The notes under the pieces are model-generated. The model made no database searches. It was not told where the DNA came from and saw nothing but the letters and a program-made list of their open reading frames with translations. Positions 23,455 to 35,707 of a stretch of 64,000 bases of DNA are shown one piece after another. Each line of letters begins with the position of its first letter. The first letter of the stretch is position 1. The stretch comes from Poecilobothrus nobilitatus (lineage: Eukaryota; Arthropoda; Insecta; Diptera; Dolichopodidae). The position numbers and the translations under genes were made by a program. The stretch covers positions 78,306,416 through 78,370,415 of the forward strand of contig OX352774.1 in NCBI GenBank assembly GCA_947095535.1, read 5' to 3'.

Positions 23455-23498
23455 CATTGAAAGAAGTTTTCATTGAAAGAAGTTTTCATTGAAAGAAG
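23455..23498. repeat. 16-bp tandem repeat, 2.75 copies
   Basis: CATTGAAAGAAGTTTT is repeated at 23455, 23471 and, in part, 23487. It lies just before a copy of the five-copy dispersed repeat. Confidence 0.85.
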
Positions 23499-23534
23499 AA
23501 GGAACAGGAACAGTATACGATTGCTCTATCAACA

Positions 23535-23615
23535 TATGTGGTACTTCAACCCACTAAACACCATCTCCCTTTTGACTAAACAATATTTTAACGGATCTTT
23601 AGTACTATTGTAATG
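23535..23615 (+). repeat. Dispersed repeat D, copy 1
   Basis: Shares TGG(T)ACTT(T/C)AA.CCACTAAACACCA.CT-CCTTTT and a following AAACAATA with the copy at 41.1 kb. Related copies are at 32.2, 43.5 and 52.5 kb. It is probably the 3' part of a retroelement, but no element end is proven. Confidence 0.6.
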
Positions 23616-23748
23616 TTTGCAAAAATTAAAATTGCATTAAGAAAAAAAAAATTGTTTTAAGTTTTGTGAAAACGAAGATGATTATTGCAAACGAAGATGT
23701 TGACGTTCTCCTTTGCAAGTTGAAAATATAATCATCCCCTTATTTTAG

Positions 23749-23817
23749 GAATCATTTGTGGTGGAAGATGGTTCCTCGTTCCATATACTGGATTACGTTG
23801 TCTAAGGCCTGAATCAG
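23749..23817 (+). other. Exon-like island (unassigned)
   Basis: A 69-base segment bounded by a good acceptor (CCTTATTTTAG, ending 23748) and a good donor (CAG/GTAAGG, at 23818). It is clearly less AT-rich than its surroundings, and one frame is open throughout (ICGGRWFLVPYTGLRCLRPE); the other two contain stops. Length divisible by three and a matching phase at both ends fit a cassette exon. I recognise no domain. It could instead be a piece of a decayed mobile element or chance; it is 20 kb downstream of the SH2 gene on the same strand. Confidence 0.3.
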
Positions 23818-24790
23818 GTAAGGCTGGGCATCTGAAGCTCTTCTTGTTTCTCTTTGCAAAAACTTTAAATGGAGTTATTGAACGTACGCTGATTTTATTT
23901 AATTTTGTTGTAAAATTATACATACCTTAAAATTTTATATATCAAGATATACAAAAGTAAGAAATTGTACTTAAACTTCAAAGATTTGTTAAAATTAAGA
24001 TAATGGGAATTTTTTTTAACTAATTGAGTTGCTAATTATTTATTTTAAATGTGGGAGAACTTTGTAGGATTTATTTTAACTAAGAAAGACATCTAGGTTC
24101 TTAGAAGATTCTTTTTTTTTTGTAATGTTTAAAACAGATAAACTGTATTTAAACTTTTACATTTTGTCTTGTTTTATTTTTGTATGATATCTTTAGGTCT
24201 TTTCTTCCTTTTCCTGTTGTTATTTGTTATTGTTGTTTTTGTTAAAATCATAAAATCCCAAGGGTAATTTAGAGTCAGCATAAAAAACAACGAAAATTGG
24301 GAAAATACTTAAAAAATATGAAATGAAAATTTTTACGAAATTTTCCTAAATTCATTTTTTTTTTGTTTTTCTTTTTGTGATTGTATAAATATTGCATAGA
24401 AAATGAAAATTAAAGAAAAAAAAAAATAATATGCTAAAAAATTATTAAAAAAATTTGAATAGAAATATGTATATATATATTTGGAGTTGTTGAGCAAATT
24501 GTGAGGTTCCAAAAAATATAAAAAAAATTGTTTTATTTTCAACTTGAAAATAACTGAGGTAAAGATGTGATTTTTTTTATTTTAATATCATTTCATTTGC
24601 GCATAAAACATAAATGAACATTGTAATTCTGGCTATGAACTTTCGATGACAACTTTTAAATTAAATTTCTGACAAGAAACTTAACTTATGTTTAAATAAC
24701 AGTCAAATTCACGGATTTGTATTTTGAAATTCTTTTAGATTGTTCAATATTTTAAAGTAATTAAAGCTAAATTTGTATACAACTGAGTAA
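23818..24790. other. Noncoding AT-rich stretch
   Basis: No gene seen beyond the open frame that continues from the exon-like island to about 23930. Confidence 0.5.
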
Positions 24791-24794
24791 ACAA

Positions 24795-24892
24795 CGGCTT
24801 ATAGTGAAACTAATGATTCGAGAAACTGAAGCTTAAATTAAATATGAATAATAAATAACTTAGTGAATCCCATATGCTTAAAGCAACTAATG
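24795..24892 (+). mobile_element. SINE-B 3'-end fragment
   Basis: AACGGCTTATAGTGAAAC, then GAAACTGAAGCTTAA, ATGAATAATAAATAACTTAG and TGAATCCCAT match in order the last 100 bp of the 30.96 kb SINE-B copy. The tRNA head is missing, as expected for 5' truncation on insertion. Confidence 0.6.
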
Positions 24893-25920
24893 TGCTAAAT
24901 GCACCCTTATTTTAATGGAACTTTAGTTTAGAACCTAAATTTAGACTTAATATTTACGAAACAAAAGCAGTTAAATGTTAGGGAAACTTGAAAATGAAAC
25001 ATTTTGGATCACGACACTACAACGGAATATAAAAGAGACGAAAATTTTATTACCATAGAAGAAGCTTTTACTAATGTTTTTCTTGAAATAAGTGTTAAAG
25101 TTTAGGTTATTGTAAGTTCCTTCATATCTGCTTTAATATTTAAGAATTTAATTTGTAACTATGAGAGGCGATTGATTTGTATTTTCATTTTTCTATCAAC
25201 GGCTCATACTAATTAAGGGTGAAATGTTTTAAAACCGACTTTCAGAAATTTTACACTATGAAATCTGGCTAATTTTTAAAAAGATGTAGTCTCTTAACGT
25301 GATATTGGGCCGTAGAAAAAAGAAATTTTTTTTAACCTCACCTTCGATTTTAGCCATGTTTGTTTTGCCCCTGAATATTTATTATGAACAGTTACACCAT
25401 GTAACAAATAAATATACCATTTTGAAATGTAAAATATTTTGTTATACCTATTATCCCTATACCCAACAAAATTTAACACTTATATAATACCTTTATGAAT
25501 TTTTCTGCCTACCAAAATAATAAGAATAGCCCTATTATGAAAATGATTATGTAAAAATATAATAAAAAAATTCAAAAAATAGAATAAAGAAAATCCTAAA
25601 GCCTGTCGAAATCCAGAAAATACAACAAAAGAAATAAGCATTTAATATGCAAATCTACACAAAAAAAACAGAAAAAATAAAAAAAAAAAAACAAAATTAG
25701 AATCCTAGTTTTCCTTCATTCATTCAATGTTCTGATGTAGGATTTCTCTTAAATACATACATAAAATTTCACAATTTCTTACAATACAATTAGGATTAGA
25801 TAGAATGAATGTTTCACGAAAATTTAAAAAAAAATTTAAAAAATTTGAATTTTTTTTGGTTTTTAAATATTTTTCCAAAAAGGAGCAAAAAAAAAAAAAT
25901 ATATGTGTGAACCCAAAAAA
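24893..25920. other. Noncoding AT-rich stretch
   Basis: No gene seen. A short mirrored GTTACA-CCA-TGTAAC is at about 25390-25404. Confidence 0.5.
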
Positions 25921-25924
25921 AAAA

Positions 25925-26890
25925 ACAAGGCAGAATGTAAACCAACGGTTTTTAAAGACGCACATTTTTCAAAAGACAATACAAACTGTTTTTATCTTAG
26001 TCAAACTTTTAAGTCATTTATTTTAAATCATTATTTTAAGTCAGTTATATATAGTCAAACTGTGACTTATATTACCAAAATTTTAAGGGAACTCTACATA
26101 ATTAAGAAAAGGCATTAATACAAGTAAAATTATAAAGTTGAAGCTTTAATTTTTGCCTTTTATTTTGAAAAAAATATATACAGGTGCCTAAGATGTGTAC
26201 AGGTATCTAAAGATAGCAAAATTTCAATTTTTGAGCCTTAATAGTCCTTAAACAATTGGTGGTATAAAAAATTGTCTGAAACAACTTGCCCTAATTCTAA
26301 AAGATTTTTCTTTTCCTAAAATTTTTGAGGTTCTAAATAAAAGCGTGTCGGAGCTATGAAAGAAGAAAAATCAGTGAAAATTTAGTTTTAACATAACGGT
26401 AAATTTAAATAGCAAATTACAAAACATAATTTTGATTTTTATTTAAAGGTAAGAAAAGGTCCAGTCTTCTAGCGTTTTTAGATTGTAAAACTTCTCAATT
26501 TCAAGTCCCTACCTAAAAGCGTGCGGGAGTTATGAAAGAAAAAAAATCATTTAAAATTTGGTTTTCACATCACGGTATATTTAAATGCTAAATAATTTTA
26601 ATATTGATTTATAAAGGTAATAAAAGTCCTGTCTAATGGACTTTTAAAAGACATTGAATGGATAGACAGTTAAAAATAGGGCTTTTTCAAAGTTTGAGGG
26701 ATTGTAGTTTCGCATTGGATGGGGCTACATGGAAAAGTTTTTCTACAACAATGATATTTTTATGAGACTTACCAATGCTTAAAATTACATTGCTCTATCT
26801 TTAACGGTGTAGATAATTTGTAAACAGACGGACGGACACACGAACAGAGTGAAACTAATAGGCACATTTTTTTGGAAATGTGCTAAAAAC
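25925..26890 (+). mobile_element. 'TTACAGGTG' family element, second copy
   Basis: Begins like the 10.8 kb copy (CAAGGCAGAATGTAAACCAA, CGGTTTTTAAAGACGCACAT) and ends like it (GACGGACGGACACACGAACA, then TTTGGAAATGTGCTAAAAAC). The internal core with AAAGCGTGTCGGAGCTATGA is repeated as AAAGCGTGCGGGAGTTATGA, so the two-half structure is kept. It is about 300 bp shorter through internal deletions. No coding capacity. Confidence 0.75.
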
Positions 26891-27825
26891 GAACAAAACA
26901 ATATACATTTTTACAATAATATTTTTTGTACTCGTAAATGAGTATTTCACATTCTAAAATTTCCAATTCAAAAACCAATACAAACGCCTAAGCATATTAT
27001 ACAACTTGACAACAAAACGCACATTGTACCATCACCCATTCTTAAATTCAGTGGGTGGTTATTAAAAATCTCAAATATATATTATATAATTTTCAAGAGT
27101 TTTTATTTTACTTTTTAAAATAACCGTAAAAAAAAAAAAAAATAAAACTAGAAAATATTAAACTGTGAATGACCAGGATATATTAGATGAATATTTGATG
27201 AAAACAAATCTAAGAGGAATTTTTAATTAAAGTTGAGGATATTCTGATTTTGTATTTGAAATTTTTTTGATTTTTAGTTTATTTTTTTATTGTTTGTCAT
27301 ATTGTTGCTTTTTATTTTATTTTTTGTTGAAATGAGAAAATTTCATATTATTTTGTTGCATCATCTTTTTCATTTTCATTAAATTACATCATAATCAACA
27401 TCATATTATTTTTATTACATGATTTTGTAATTGACAAATTTTATAAGATGATAAATGATGTTTTTCATTTTGAATTTATGTTATTTTTTTTACATAATTT
27501 ATTATAATGTCCAATATGGGTGATGAAATGCTAATGTAATGGATGGTTTTATTTAATAAGATTTTGATCATTATGATTTCTTTGATGTTTATTAAAATTG
27601 AACATCTTTTTCTGTTATAGTTTCTTCTTACAAGGATATTTTAAGGAATACTTTTTACAAAAATAAAATAAAATTGGTTTGAAAACAGATCATGAGAGGT
27701 TTAATAAGAATTTAATTTCTATACTTATCCGTATGAACGAAGTTCTCCTTAGGGTTTTGCTATTACTTGGCACCTTAAAGGAGATAAATATGGAAAGAAA
27801 ATTTTAAAAGAATCGAATTCTAAAT
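26891..27825. other. Noncoding AT-rich stretch
   Basis: No gene seen. A cluster of ATCAT/TTTCAT words is at about 27350-27480. Confidence 0.5.
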
Positions 27826-27829
27826 CGAT

Positions 27830-28030
27830 TTAGCCGCATATGCATCCTTTTGCATGATAACCCTTTCGTCCGTCTCCAAAATGGACCATCTGCATGATAA
27901 CACAAAAAATAATGAAACTTGGATTCAGCTAATTAGGAAAGTCAGCTAGTACCACCGTCGAATTTGAGTAGCTGATATTCAACTTCTTGTTTTATATGAA
28001 AATAATTCATAGGAGGTATTATCAAAATAG
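27830..28030 (+). mobile_element. Fragment of second dispersed family
   Basis: CTTTCGTCCGTCTCC, then AGTACCACCGTCGAATTTGA, GTAGCTGATATTCAACTTCT and TTTTATATGAAAATAATTCA parallel the 54.9 kb repeat (GTTCCACCGGTGGTTTCGAA, TAGCTGCCATACAACTTCTT, TATATGGAAATAACTC). Matched by eye; moderately diverged. Confidence 0.5.
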
Positions 28031-30195
28031 AAGAACGACCCTTTTTCGAACTGTACAATCACGTGGATCTAGTAAAAAAATTAAGCTTAGACAACTGCAC
28101 TTGTTAGACCACGTAAAGGGTTTGCACTAAATTCCTCCAGCAAAAAGAATCTTTGAATCCAAACCTTATAGGTTAAGGTGTCAAGGACGGCAACCATCGT
28201 GAGAATTATGAAACATAGGCGAGCATCACAAAACTTTAGATTTCCAAATGGAGAGAAAATATTCGTTTTAAAAGTGTTGTGAAGTTTTTCTGCACCTGTC
28301 CGATTCTTTCAAAAAAAGGCAGAAATATTGGTATTGGTAGTTTTTTTTAGGTGAATTCTCGGACATGGATTCGAGACGCTTTCAAAGCTTTTTCCGTTAT
28401 CGTAGCATTAACTTAGAGAAACTTTACATTCGGACACACTTGTCCAATAGATTCTCCTATCTTTTAGAAACTGCACGACGGTTCGAGCGTGTAGTGATTA
28501 CTAAAGAATTATCTCAAACTTTATCAATAAAAAACAACAATTGTAACAAGCAAATTTGATACATAAATCTATATTCTTAAATATTTTCAGAATATGCGTC
28601 ATTTTCAGAGATTTACTGAGATATACCAAATCAGGTACTTAAGAAGGTAAAATATTTCCAAAATTTTGTTCCGAAAATGCATGCTTTGAATTAGGAATTA
28701 TAAAATAAATTCTTATACTCAGAATGACTTCTGTTTTTTCTTTTAGACTCATTAACTTATTAATGCTACAAAGGGGACAACTATCTCAAGAATGTTAATT
28801 TAGATAATATGGTTACTATTAAAAAGAAGAAACAGCATACAAATAATAAATAATTTTCTATTATAAATTTATTAGAATTATTTTTTTATTAGAAAATAAA
28901 AAAGTAAAGTTGTCTACAATATTCTCATAACAATAATTTCTACAAAAAAAATATTGTATTTCTTTTCTAATAAAGTTGCATAATCAAAATGGTAGCTATG
29001 CAATAAAATTTGCACAATTATTTTTTCATTCAAAATTTAAAATTAACTTAAAAATTATTAAAATTTAATGCTTGGTACAAAATAAAATATAAAACAGGAT
29101 GCAAAACAGGATATAAATTAGAATACAACTTATAGATACAAATCTGATAATATAATAATTGTGTAAAGGTAGCCATAGATTAGTTTCACCTTATTTTTAA
29201 TACTTGCAGATTTTATTTAGTCCTTAAAAATTAAAATTAATTTTCTAAGTAAATATTTTCATAATAATAAAATAACGATTTTTTCATAAAACAAAATCTC
29301 AGAATAAAGCAGATTTTTAATTAAAATACTTCTTATTTAGTGTTTAGAGTTTAGAGTTTAGTGTTTTGTTTTTTTTCTTTAGAATATAATCGTTTTGTTT
29401 AAAGAACAAAAACAAAACAAAAAAACAAATTTATGAGAAATGGATTTTATATTTAAAGTACAAATATTGTTTTTTTAATTAAAAAGACATCCTTTTTATT
29501 TCCTATATTATAATAATATGAAAAAAATTTAGTCATAAATCTTAAGATAAAATCTGTTTTGTGGTTTATATTAAAGTTTTTATACCATAAATATTTGAAT
29601 TTAATGTTTAGGTATATTATGTAGTTAGTTGTTTTTTTTTTTTTTATTATATTTTAATTATTTATTAGCCGATTTTTATTTTAATTAAATTTCAATGCTA
29701 TTATAACTTTTTAAAAAGTTGAAAAAGATTTTTGTTTTTGCAAATTTCTGGCTCACATAATATAAAATTTTAATATTTATTTTTAAAAGAAAAATAATTT
29801 ATTTCAGAATAATTAAAATCTGTTTTTAAAAGGTAATATTTAAGAAAATTATTTAGTGAAAATATATTTTAATTAAGTTTTTAAAATATTTAATTATATA
29901 TACTTATTGTTAGTAGGTATATAATTCATTTAAGAAAAAGACCTTGTCTCGTTGTCTAGAATATCCTACTAATTAAGTATTATTTATTTAGTTTTTAAAA
30001 TGGGATACGAATAAACTATAATAGGACTAGATAGAGACAAGTTAATTAAAATAATTCCACTAAGGTTAAAATAACTCCAGTAAGGCATAATATATCAAAA
30101 CCGAAATAATACAATATACTTATATTTGGAATTGTTGGACAAAACTGAAAACAACAAAAAAACTGGCATTGAAAACCGTATAGGTACTTAGCAAT
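28031..30195. other. Noncoding stretch, unrecognised
   Basis: About 28031-28560 is less AT-rich than average and has a 64-residue + frame (28365-28559) of unknown type. It may be part of an old mobile element, but no motif is recognisable. From 28560 to 30195 the sequence is plain AT-rich spacer. Confidence 0.45.
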
Positions 30196-30200
30196 TTAAA

Positions 30201-30902
30201 TAAAATTAACGAAATCACGTGATATAATTTGCTGTGACAATTTTGTATACGTACTGCCTTTTGTTCTTTTGCCATCTAAGTGTATTTTCTGCAACGACTA
30301 AATATTTTCATCATTCTCATGCGCCAGTCAATATATTTCAAATAAAATTAACGAAATCACGTGGTATAATTTGCTGGGACAATTTTGTATACATACATTT
30401 TGTATACATTCTTCTGCCACCTAACGGTATTTTCTGCAACGACTAAATATTTTCTCATCATTCTCATGCGCCAGTCAATATATTTCCAATAAAATTAACG
30501 AAATCACGTGGTATAATTTGCTGTGACAATTTTGTATACGTACTGCCTTTTGTTCTTTTGCCATCTAATTGTATTTTCTGCAACCAATAATTATTTTCAT
30601 CATTCTCATGCGCCAGTCAATATATTTCAAATAAAATTAACGAAATCACGTGGTATAATTTGCTGGGACAATTTTGTATACATTCTTCTGCCACCTAACT
30701 GTATTTTCTGCAACGAATAAATATTTACATCATTCTCATGCGCCAGTCAATATATTTCAAATAAAATTAACGAAATCACGTGGTATAATTTGCTGGGACA
30801 ATTTTTTATACATACTGCCTTTTGTTCTTCTACCACCTAACGACCTTTTCTTCAGCTACTAATATTTTCACCATAACCATGTGCCAGTCAATATATTTCA
30901 AA
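30201..30902. repeat. Five-copy ~142-bp tandem array
   Basis: Units start at 30201, 30343, 30490, 30632 and 30762 (lengths 142, 147, 142, 130, 141). Each begins TAAAATTAACGAAATCACGT, carries TTTGCTG(T/G)GACAATTTTGTA, and ends CATGCGCCAGTCAATATATT. Each unit contains one CACGTG palindrome. Units differ by small indels (for example a TACATTTTGTATAC duplication in unit 2), and the last is the most diverged. Open frames crossing the array repeat the same peptide and are caused by the repeat. Confidence 0.95.
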
Positions 30903-30961
30903 TAAACTTGACTAATTTAATTGCCTTAATCTTCCACAATTTCTGACTAATATATATATAT

Positions 30962-31273
30962 GTAGTATAATGGTTAAGTCACCAGTCTTTTAATCGAAAG
31001 GTTTACGGTTCAAACCGCTGTCAAGTCATATGTAACATTAGTAATTAATACCGTAATAGTTTATATCGCAATAATTAATAACGAAATATAAAATAAATAG
31101 TTTTGCTATAATATAATAGGTGGCGCACAAATATAGTATATACTTATATATGTTTCATATAATATTGTACAATTGCTTCAACAGCCGAGTATTCAATGGC
31201 TTAGTTAAAATAATGATTAAAACTAAACTGAAGCATAGTCAAAATGAATAATAACCGACTTAGTGGCTACCCA
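30962..31273 (+). mobile_element. SINE-B copy 2, near full length
   Basis: A box in TAGTATAATGGTTAAGTC, B box GGTTCAAACC at about 31008-31017, body with GTAATTAATACCGTAATAGT and TAGGTGGCGCACAAATATAG, and the end CCGACTTAGTGGCTACCC. It sits 60 bp after the tandem array. This copy best shows the tRNA-derived promoter. Confidence 0.85.
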
Positions 31274-32220
31274 ATTTCTCCTCAGTAGAAAAGAAAACTA
31301 AACTTCTTTCACAATAGCGAAATACAAATTTATTTCTATAATAGGACATGCAATTTTATAAAACTGTACACTAATTTTTTTTAATCTATAAAATATTGAT
31401 AACATTTTTACAATAAATATATTTTTTTTAAAAAAGTGTCTCTTAGTATTGATTCAAATGAAAGAAATCTTACGTTATGGTTCCATAGTTCAATGGAATT
31501 TAGGTAAGTAATTAGCCGACGATTAAAAATTAAATTAGCCTTTTTAACTCTAATAGATATAAATAATAATTATCACGGTCATAGAAAATATTTATTGAAA
31601 ACCAATGAAAGAAATTGGTAATTATTTTATTGTGATCTTATAAAATGTTTTCATACTTTAAAGTCAATTTAAATTTCATACTTTACGTACTCCATTAGAA
31701 GGGCGATAACAGTGACAAAAATTTTTCATAGTATTCTGAATCCATGACAATAAATGATAAAAAAAATTTTCTAAAAGAGTAAAAAATATAGAATTTAAGC
31801 ACTCTTATGAGATTTTGACTCAGTAAAACCATCGCCACCTCATAGATAGAATAATGAAGAAAACATCCTAAATAAAAAGCTTAATAACCCTCTTAAAATT
31901 TTAACTGAGATACAAAGAGAACTAAACATGCTAACCCCTTATACCTCAAAGATCCCCAGATGACACAACTTCACACATGGAAATTTAATTTAGTTTGGTA
32001 TGTATATAGCGAAAGCAAATATGAAATAGCTTGCCGCTTGAAGAATTCTTAAAAATTTGCAATTATAACGTGTATGATATCGATAAATTCAAAAAGAATA
32101 TCAACATCTATGTTCTAAATAATCCACCCAACATCTAGTAATATTTCCAAAATTTCTTTTATTTCTATTTTCACAATCCGCAAATCAAATAGTACATTGT
32201 ACCATAGATTCTAACCTAAT
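31274..32220. other. Noncoding stretch with an old repeat relic
   Basis: No gene. Around 31995-32095, TGCCGCTTGAAGAATTCTTA followed by GATATCGATA resembles 7750-7790 (GGTTGCTTGAAGAATTCTTA, GATATTGATA), so part of this region is probably an eroded copy of the 6.7 kb repeat. Confidence 0.45.
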
Positions 32221-32221
32221 G

Positions 32222-32335
32222 TTTGGTTTAAAAGAGATGTTACGTTTAGTTGGTTAAAGTCCACCACTATATAGAAGAGAATTCACGTGTTGATCTCATT
32301 GATGTCCTTCAAGATTCCCACCTACTCTAGCGAAA
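32222..32335 (-). repeat. Dispersed repeat D, copy 2 (minus)
   Basis: TTAGTTGGTTAAAGTCCACC, then TTCACGTG, matches the 52.5 kb copy (TTGGTTGGTTAAAGTCCAAC, then CCACGTGCAG) and, in reverse complement, the copies at 23.5, 41.1 and 43.5 kb. Confidence 0.65.
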
Positions 32336-33565
32336 AAAAATGAATAAAAATGTTTGAGCAGTATAATAGCGAAGGAGGAAGAATAAAAAAAAAAGAAAAG
32401 AGATACGATTATTTTTTAAAGAGTAGGATTAAATGAAGAACCATATACATATTTTTTCTTCAATTCTAGATATATTTATTTATTTATTTAGTTATTTATA
32501 TGCAGGTGCCGTGGTATATAAATGTGTCAGGTAGATATAATTGGTTAAAAAATTAAGTTTTTATAACTTGTATTTATATCTTAATAAATAGGATTAAATG
32601 AAGTTAAAGTTAACTTTTTTCTTAAATTTTTATAAATCATGGGAATTATTGGGAAACACATATAATAATGATATGATAATATGTTCCTCATTTTTAAGGT
32701 CCGTGTTATCAAAAACATCCTTATATTATTTGAAAGTTTTTGGTCTAAATCAAAATGAACTTCAAGGGACATATTCTTCAGCTTTTATTTCAAAGGAGTT
32801 TGAAACACAATTTTGATCATAAAAAATATTGAAAATTTTAATTACCTACCATATCTTTTTAATATCGATCTTGTACATATCTCAATAAAACGAGTGCATT
32901 TATAAATTTTTTTTATTGTAAAATAAAAAAAAAAACAAAATATATGTATATATCCTTTAATAGTCATTCATAAAACATTTAAGAATTTTTTTTTTTACAT
33001 TCTTTTTCCTATTAAATATTTTTAATTTCAAAATAATAATAAAATACAAGGAAAATTTTTTCTTTTTTATTTCTTTATAAATTCTTGTAAAATACTGCAC
33101 TATAAAATGCACCATTTACCATGATATAATAATACCATATTTTATTACTTACTGTTTAAAAGTATTTTTTCTTGAATTTTAATCGGCTTTATTAAAAGAT
33201 TTACATGGTTTTAAATTAATATAATGTACATTAAAAAATTTTGACGGTATATAAAAAAAAAAAATACAAGTTAATATTCCAATAGTTCTGCTATCATTTT
33301 CAGTAATTTAAAGAGTTTTTGTTTCTAGCATGTTTTACAATTTCCATTCTTTTACATGTTTTTTTTTTTTTATTTTATAAATATTGTCTTAAGTTTGCAT
33401 GATATTTACATTTTTAGTATATTTATGCCCATTCAAAAAAAAAAACTTTGCCAAGTTTAAAGAAATACTTTTTTGAATAATTTTCTATTTTATTTTCAAA
33501 TTTAAAAAACTATTGAAATTTTTTTTATTCTACTTATAATGTTCCTCCCTACATCTGCATCACAG
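32336..33565. other. Noncoding AT-rich stretch
   Basis: No supported gene. Two overlapping opposite-strand frames at 32581-32816 have no recognisable domain. Confidence 0.5.
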
Positions 33566-33569
33566 TTGC

Positions 33570-34620
33570 CCTGAACCCATTTTTCAAAAAGACATTTGGC
33601 ATAAACACAAAAATACTTTTAGCACAAAGTCAATTGACATAAAAAGACATTTAGCAAAATTCCATTTATATTAATAAGACACTCCATAAATTGTTTGATT
33701 TTGTATTGAAGATGATTGATTAGATAAATTTTTTGTTGTTGGTTATGTAATAAGGTTGCTAGTGTTGGTCAAGATGATAATGGCCATCAACCGTGATACC
33801 GGATAATGATGTTAATAATTCTGTATTTTAATTTGTAATTTAGGTATAGAGACTTAAGATAGCTAAAATTTATAATTTTTATGGGAAAATTAATAATAAA
33901 TAATAAAATATTTTAGTTTTTGGGGTTTCAATAATTTCTATTTAGAAGAGGTTTGTGTGAGTACCCATTCTTTTGAGTGTCTTTTTTATTACATAGATAT
34001 GAAATATGTATGTAATAAAAATTGTTTGAACGGATCTACAGTTGGTTACAAAATCAGAGCTGTACGCCTTCTACATAATATGTATAACTGAAATACAGTT
34101 AAATGAATTACTGCTAATTAACAGTTAAATGAATTACTGCTAAATTTCATACATTTAAATAAAATACAGTTAAATGAATTATTGCAGTTAAATGAAATAC
34201 AATCAAATAACATACAAATGAATGAAATACAGTGTTATTATAGTGACCCCTGTAATTTGTATTGTGAGTTATGTGTGAGGTTTATTATGGAATTGTAAAT
34301 TTTTGTGTACGATTTTTAAATTTTTTTTTTTTTTTTTAAATTTAAATATAGAATTATAATCATCATTATTACCATTATGATAATTTTCATTATACCTTAC
34401 TATGTAAACAACAATATAAATGTCATCTAGAAAGTGTTTATTACAAATGCCCCATTTACCAACAAGATATTATGTGAAGTGTCCCATTAGTATAAATGAA
34501 ATATAGCTAAATGTCTTTTTATGTTAAATGATTTTATTTTAAAAGTCTTTTTATTCAAACTGTCTTTATGTTAAGTGGCTATTTTAGAAATGGATTTATG
34601 CTAAATGTCATAGAACCGAC
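33570..34620. mobile_element. ~1-kb foldback element with GACATTTAGC arms
   Basis: The left arm (about 33582-33690) and right arm (about 34470-34615) are imperfect reverse complements. Both carry GACATTTAGCATAAA-type words, an AAAAAGACATTTAGC block, then ATTTATA.TAATAAGACACT (left) against its reverse complement AGTGTCCCATTAGTATAAAT (right). Within each arm the GACATTT-(A/G)GC-ATAA word recurs, so the arms are themselves degenerate tandem repeats. The interior is noncoding. It fits a foldback-type or MITE element. Confidence 0.65.
34076..34240. repeat. AT(A)CAGTTAAATGAATTACTG short tandem array
   Basis: The word CAGTTAAATGAATTACTGC and shorter versions (ACAGTTAAATGAATTATTGC, AAATGAAATACA) are repeated about five times inside the foldback element. 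The flanking TTGGTTACAAAATCAGAGCT resembles part of the 62.8 kb foldback, hinting at a shared source. Confidence 0.7.
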
Positions 34621-35705
34621 ATAGGGATATTATGTATGTATATTTATATATATATGTGTAATGTAATATATTTTAAAATATTATAATTTCATATCTCTGC
34701 ATTTCCTGCTATCCCTACATATTCTCACAGAAAAAAAAAAAATTGTAATTTACATAATACATATATACTTTTATAATATTTAACTTTAACATTTATATTT
34801 AATTTCTTTATATTTTTATATTATTACATAGTACATACATATATAATGTTTATATTATTGTACTATAAATTGTTACACTTCCTTGCACTCAATAATATGA
34901 TAATATATAGATATGACATGTTTATAACATATATAATTATATATGCGTATACATGTGTGTGAAATATCTAACACATTTCTTTTATTGTTATGATTTATGT
35001 TCATGAATTTAAAGTTACATAAATTTCTCATTACAATCATTTGCATTTGCATCATTTACAGAGCTTTCAAGTAAAAAAAAAATAAAATAAAATAAATATA
35101 ATATTATATAGTTTAAAAACAACAATATTGAAAAAAACGTTTTTATAACGTTATTAAAATAACAGTAATAAATCATTTTTATGATTAATTTTTAAATTTT
35201 ACTTAAAATGTTTAAATACTTAGTGCGCCTTAAAATATGCATTATTGCATTTTTTTACATTTTTTTTTTTTTGAAAATTGTAATTGTTTGGATATTTTTT
35301 AATAATATGCCTTCTGAGGCGCAGTTGTAAAATGTATACACTCATGATGCATTAACTGAGCTATTTTAATTCCAAATCCTGCACTGCTTGCAAGTAGATT
35401 TAATTGGAAGAAAAATTATTGTAATAATAAGTTTTCTTTAAAACGAGAGCAGAAAGAGAATCACCATATTATTATAATAAAGGCTATATGGTTCTCAATG
35501 GTCTCTCGTGAAATGGCGGTTTAGGTATGCCAAGACTAACAAAAAATTGTTCTCGAAGGCGTTAATAATACTATTTATATAAATTATTAATATCTACTAT
35601 TTAATCTATAAATATCTGAGAGTACCAGATAGTTTTAACAATATTGCATAAACATGTTATTGGTAAGTAATAATCAAAATAGCAATACCTCAGAATGCTA
35701 AAATA
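34621..35705. other. Noncoding AT-rich stretch
   Basis: No gene seen. At about 35435-35510, AACGAGAGCAGAAAGAGA and GGTCTCTCGTGAAATGG give a loose mirrored pair of unknown meaning. Confidence 0.45.
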
Positions 35706-35707
35706 AG

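Noticed and set aside
28365..28559. 64-residue + frame with fairly even composition
   Set aside because: No recognisable domain or neighbouring exons; kept only as part of an unrecognised noncoding stretch.
30234..30862. Three similar 62-70-residue frames that look like a small gene family
   Set aside because: They are the same frame repeated by the tandem array, with indels between units and no start or splice support.
30201..30902. Regularly spaced repeats resembling a CRISPR array
   Set aside because: Whole ~142-bp units are repeated with no unique spacers, and the genome is eukaryotic.
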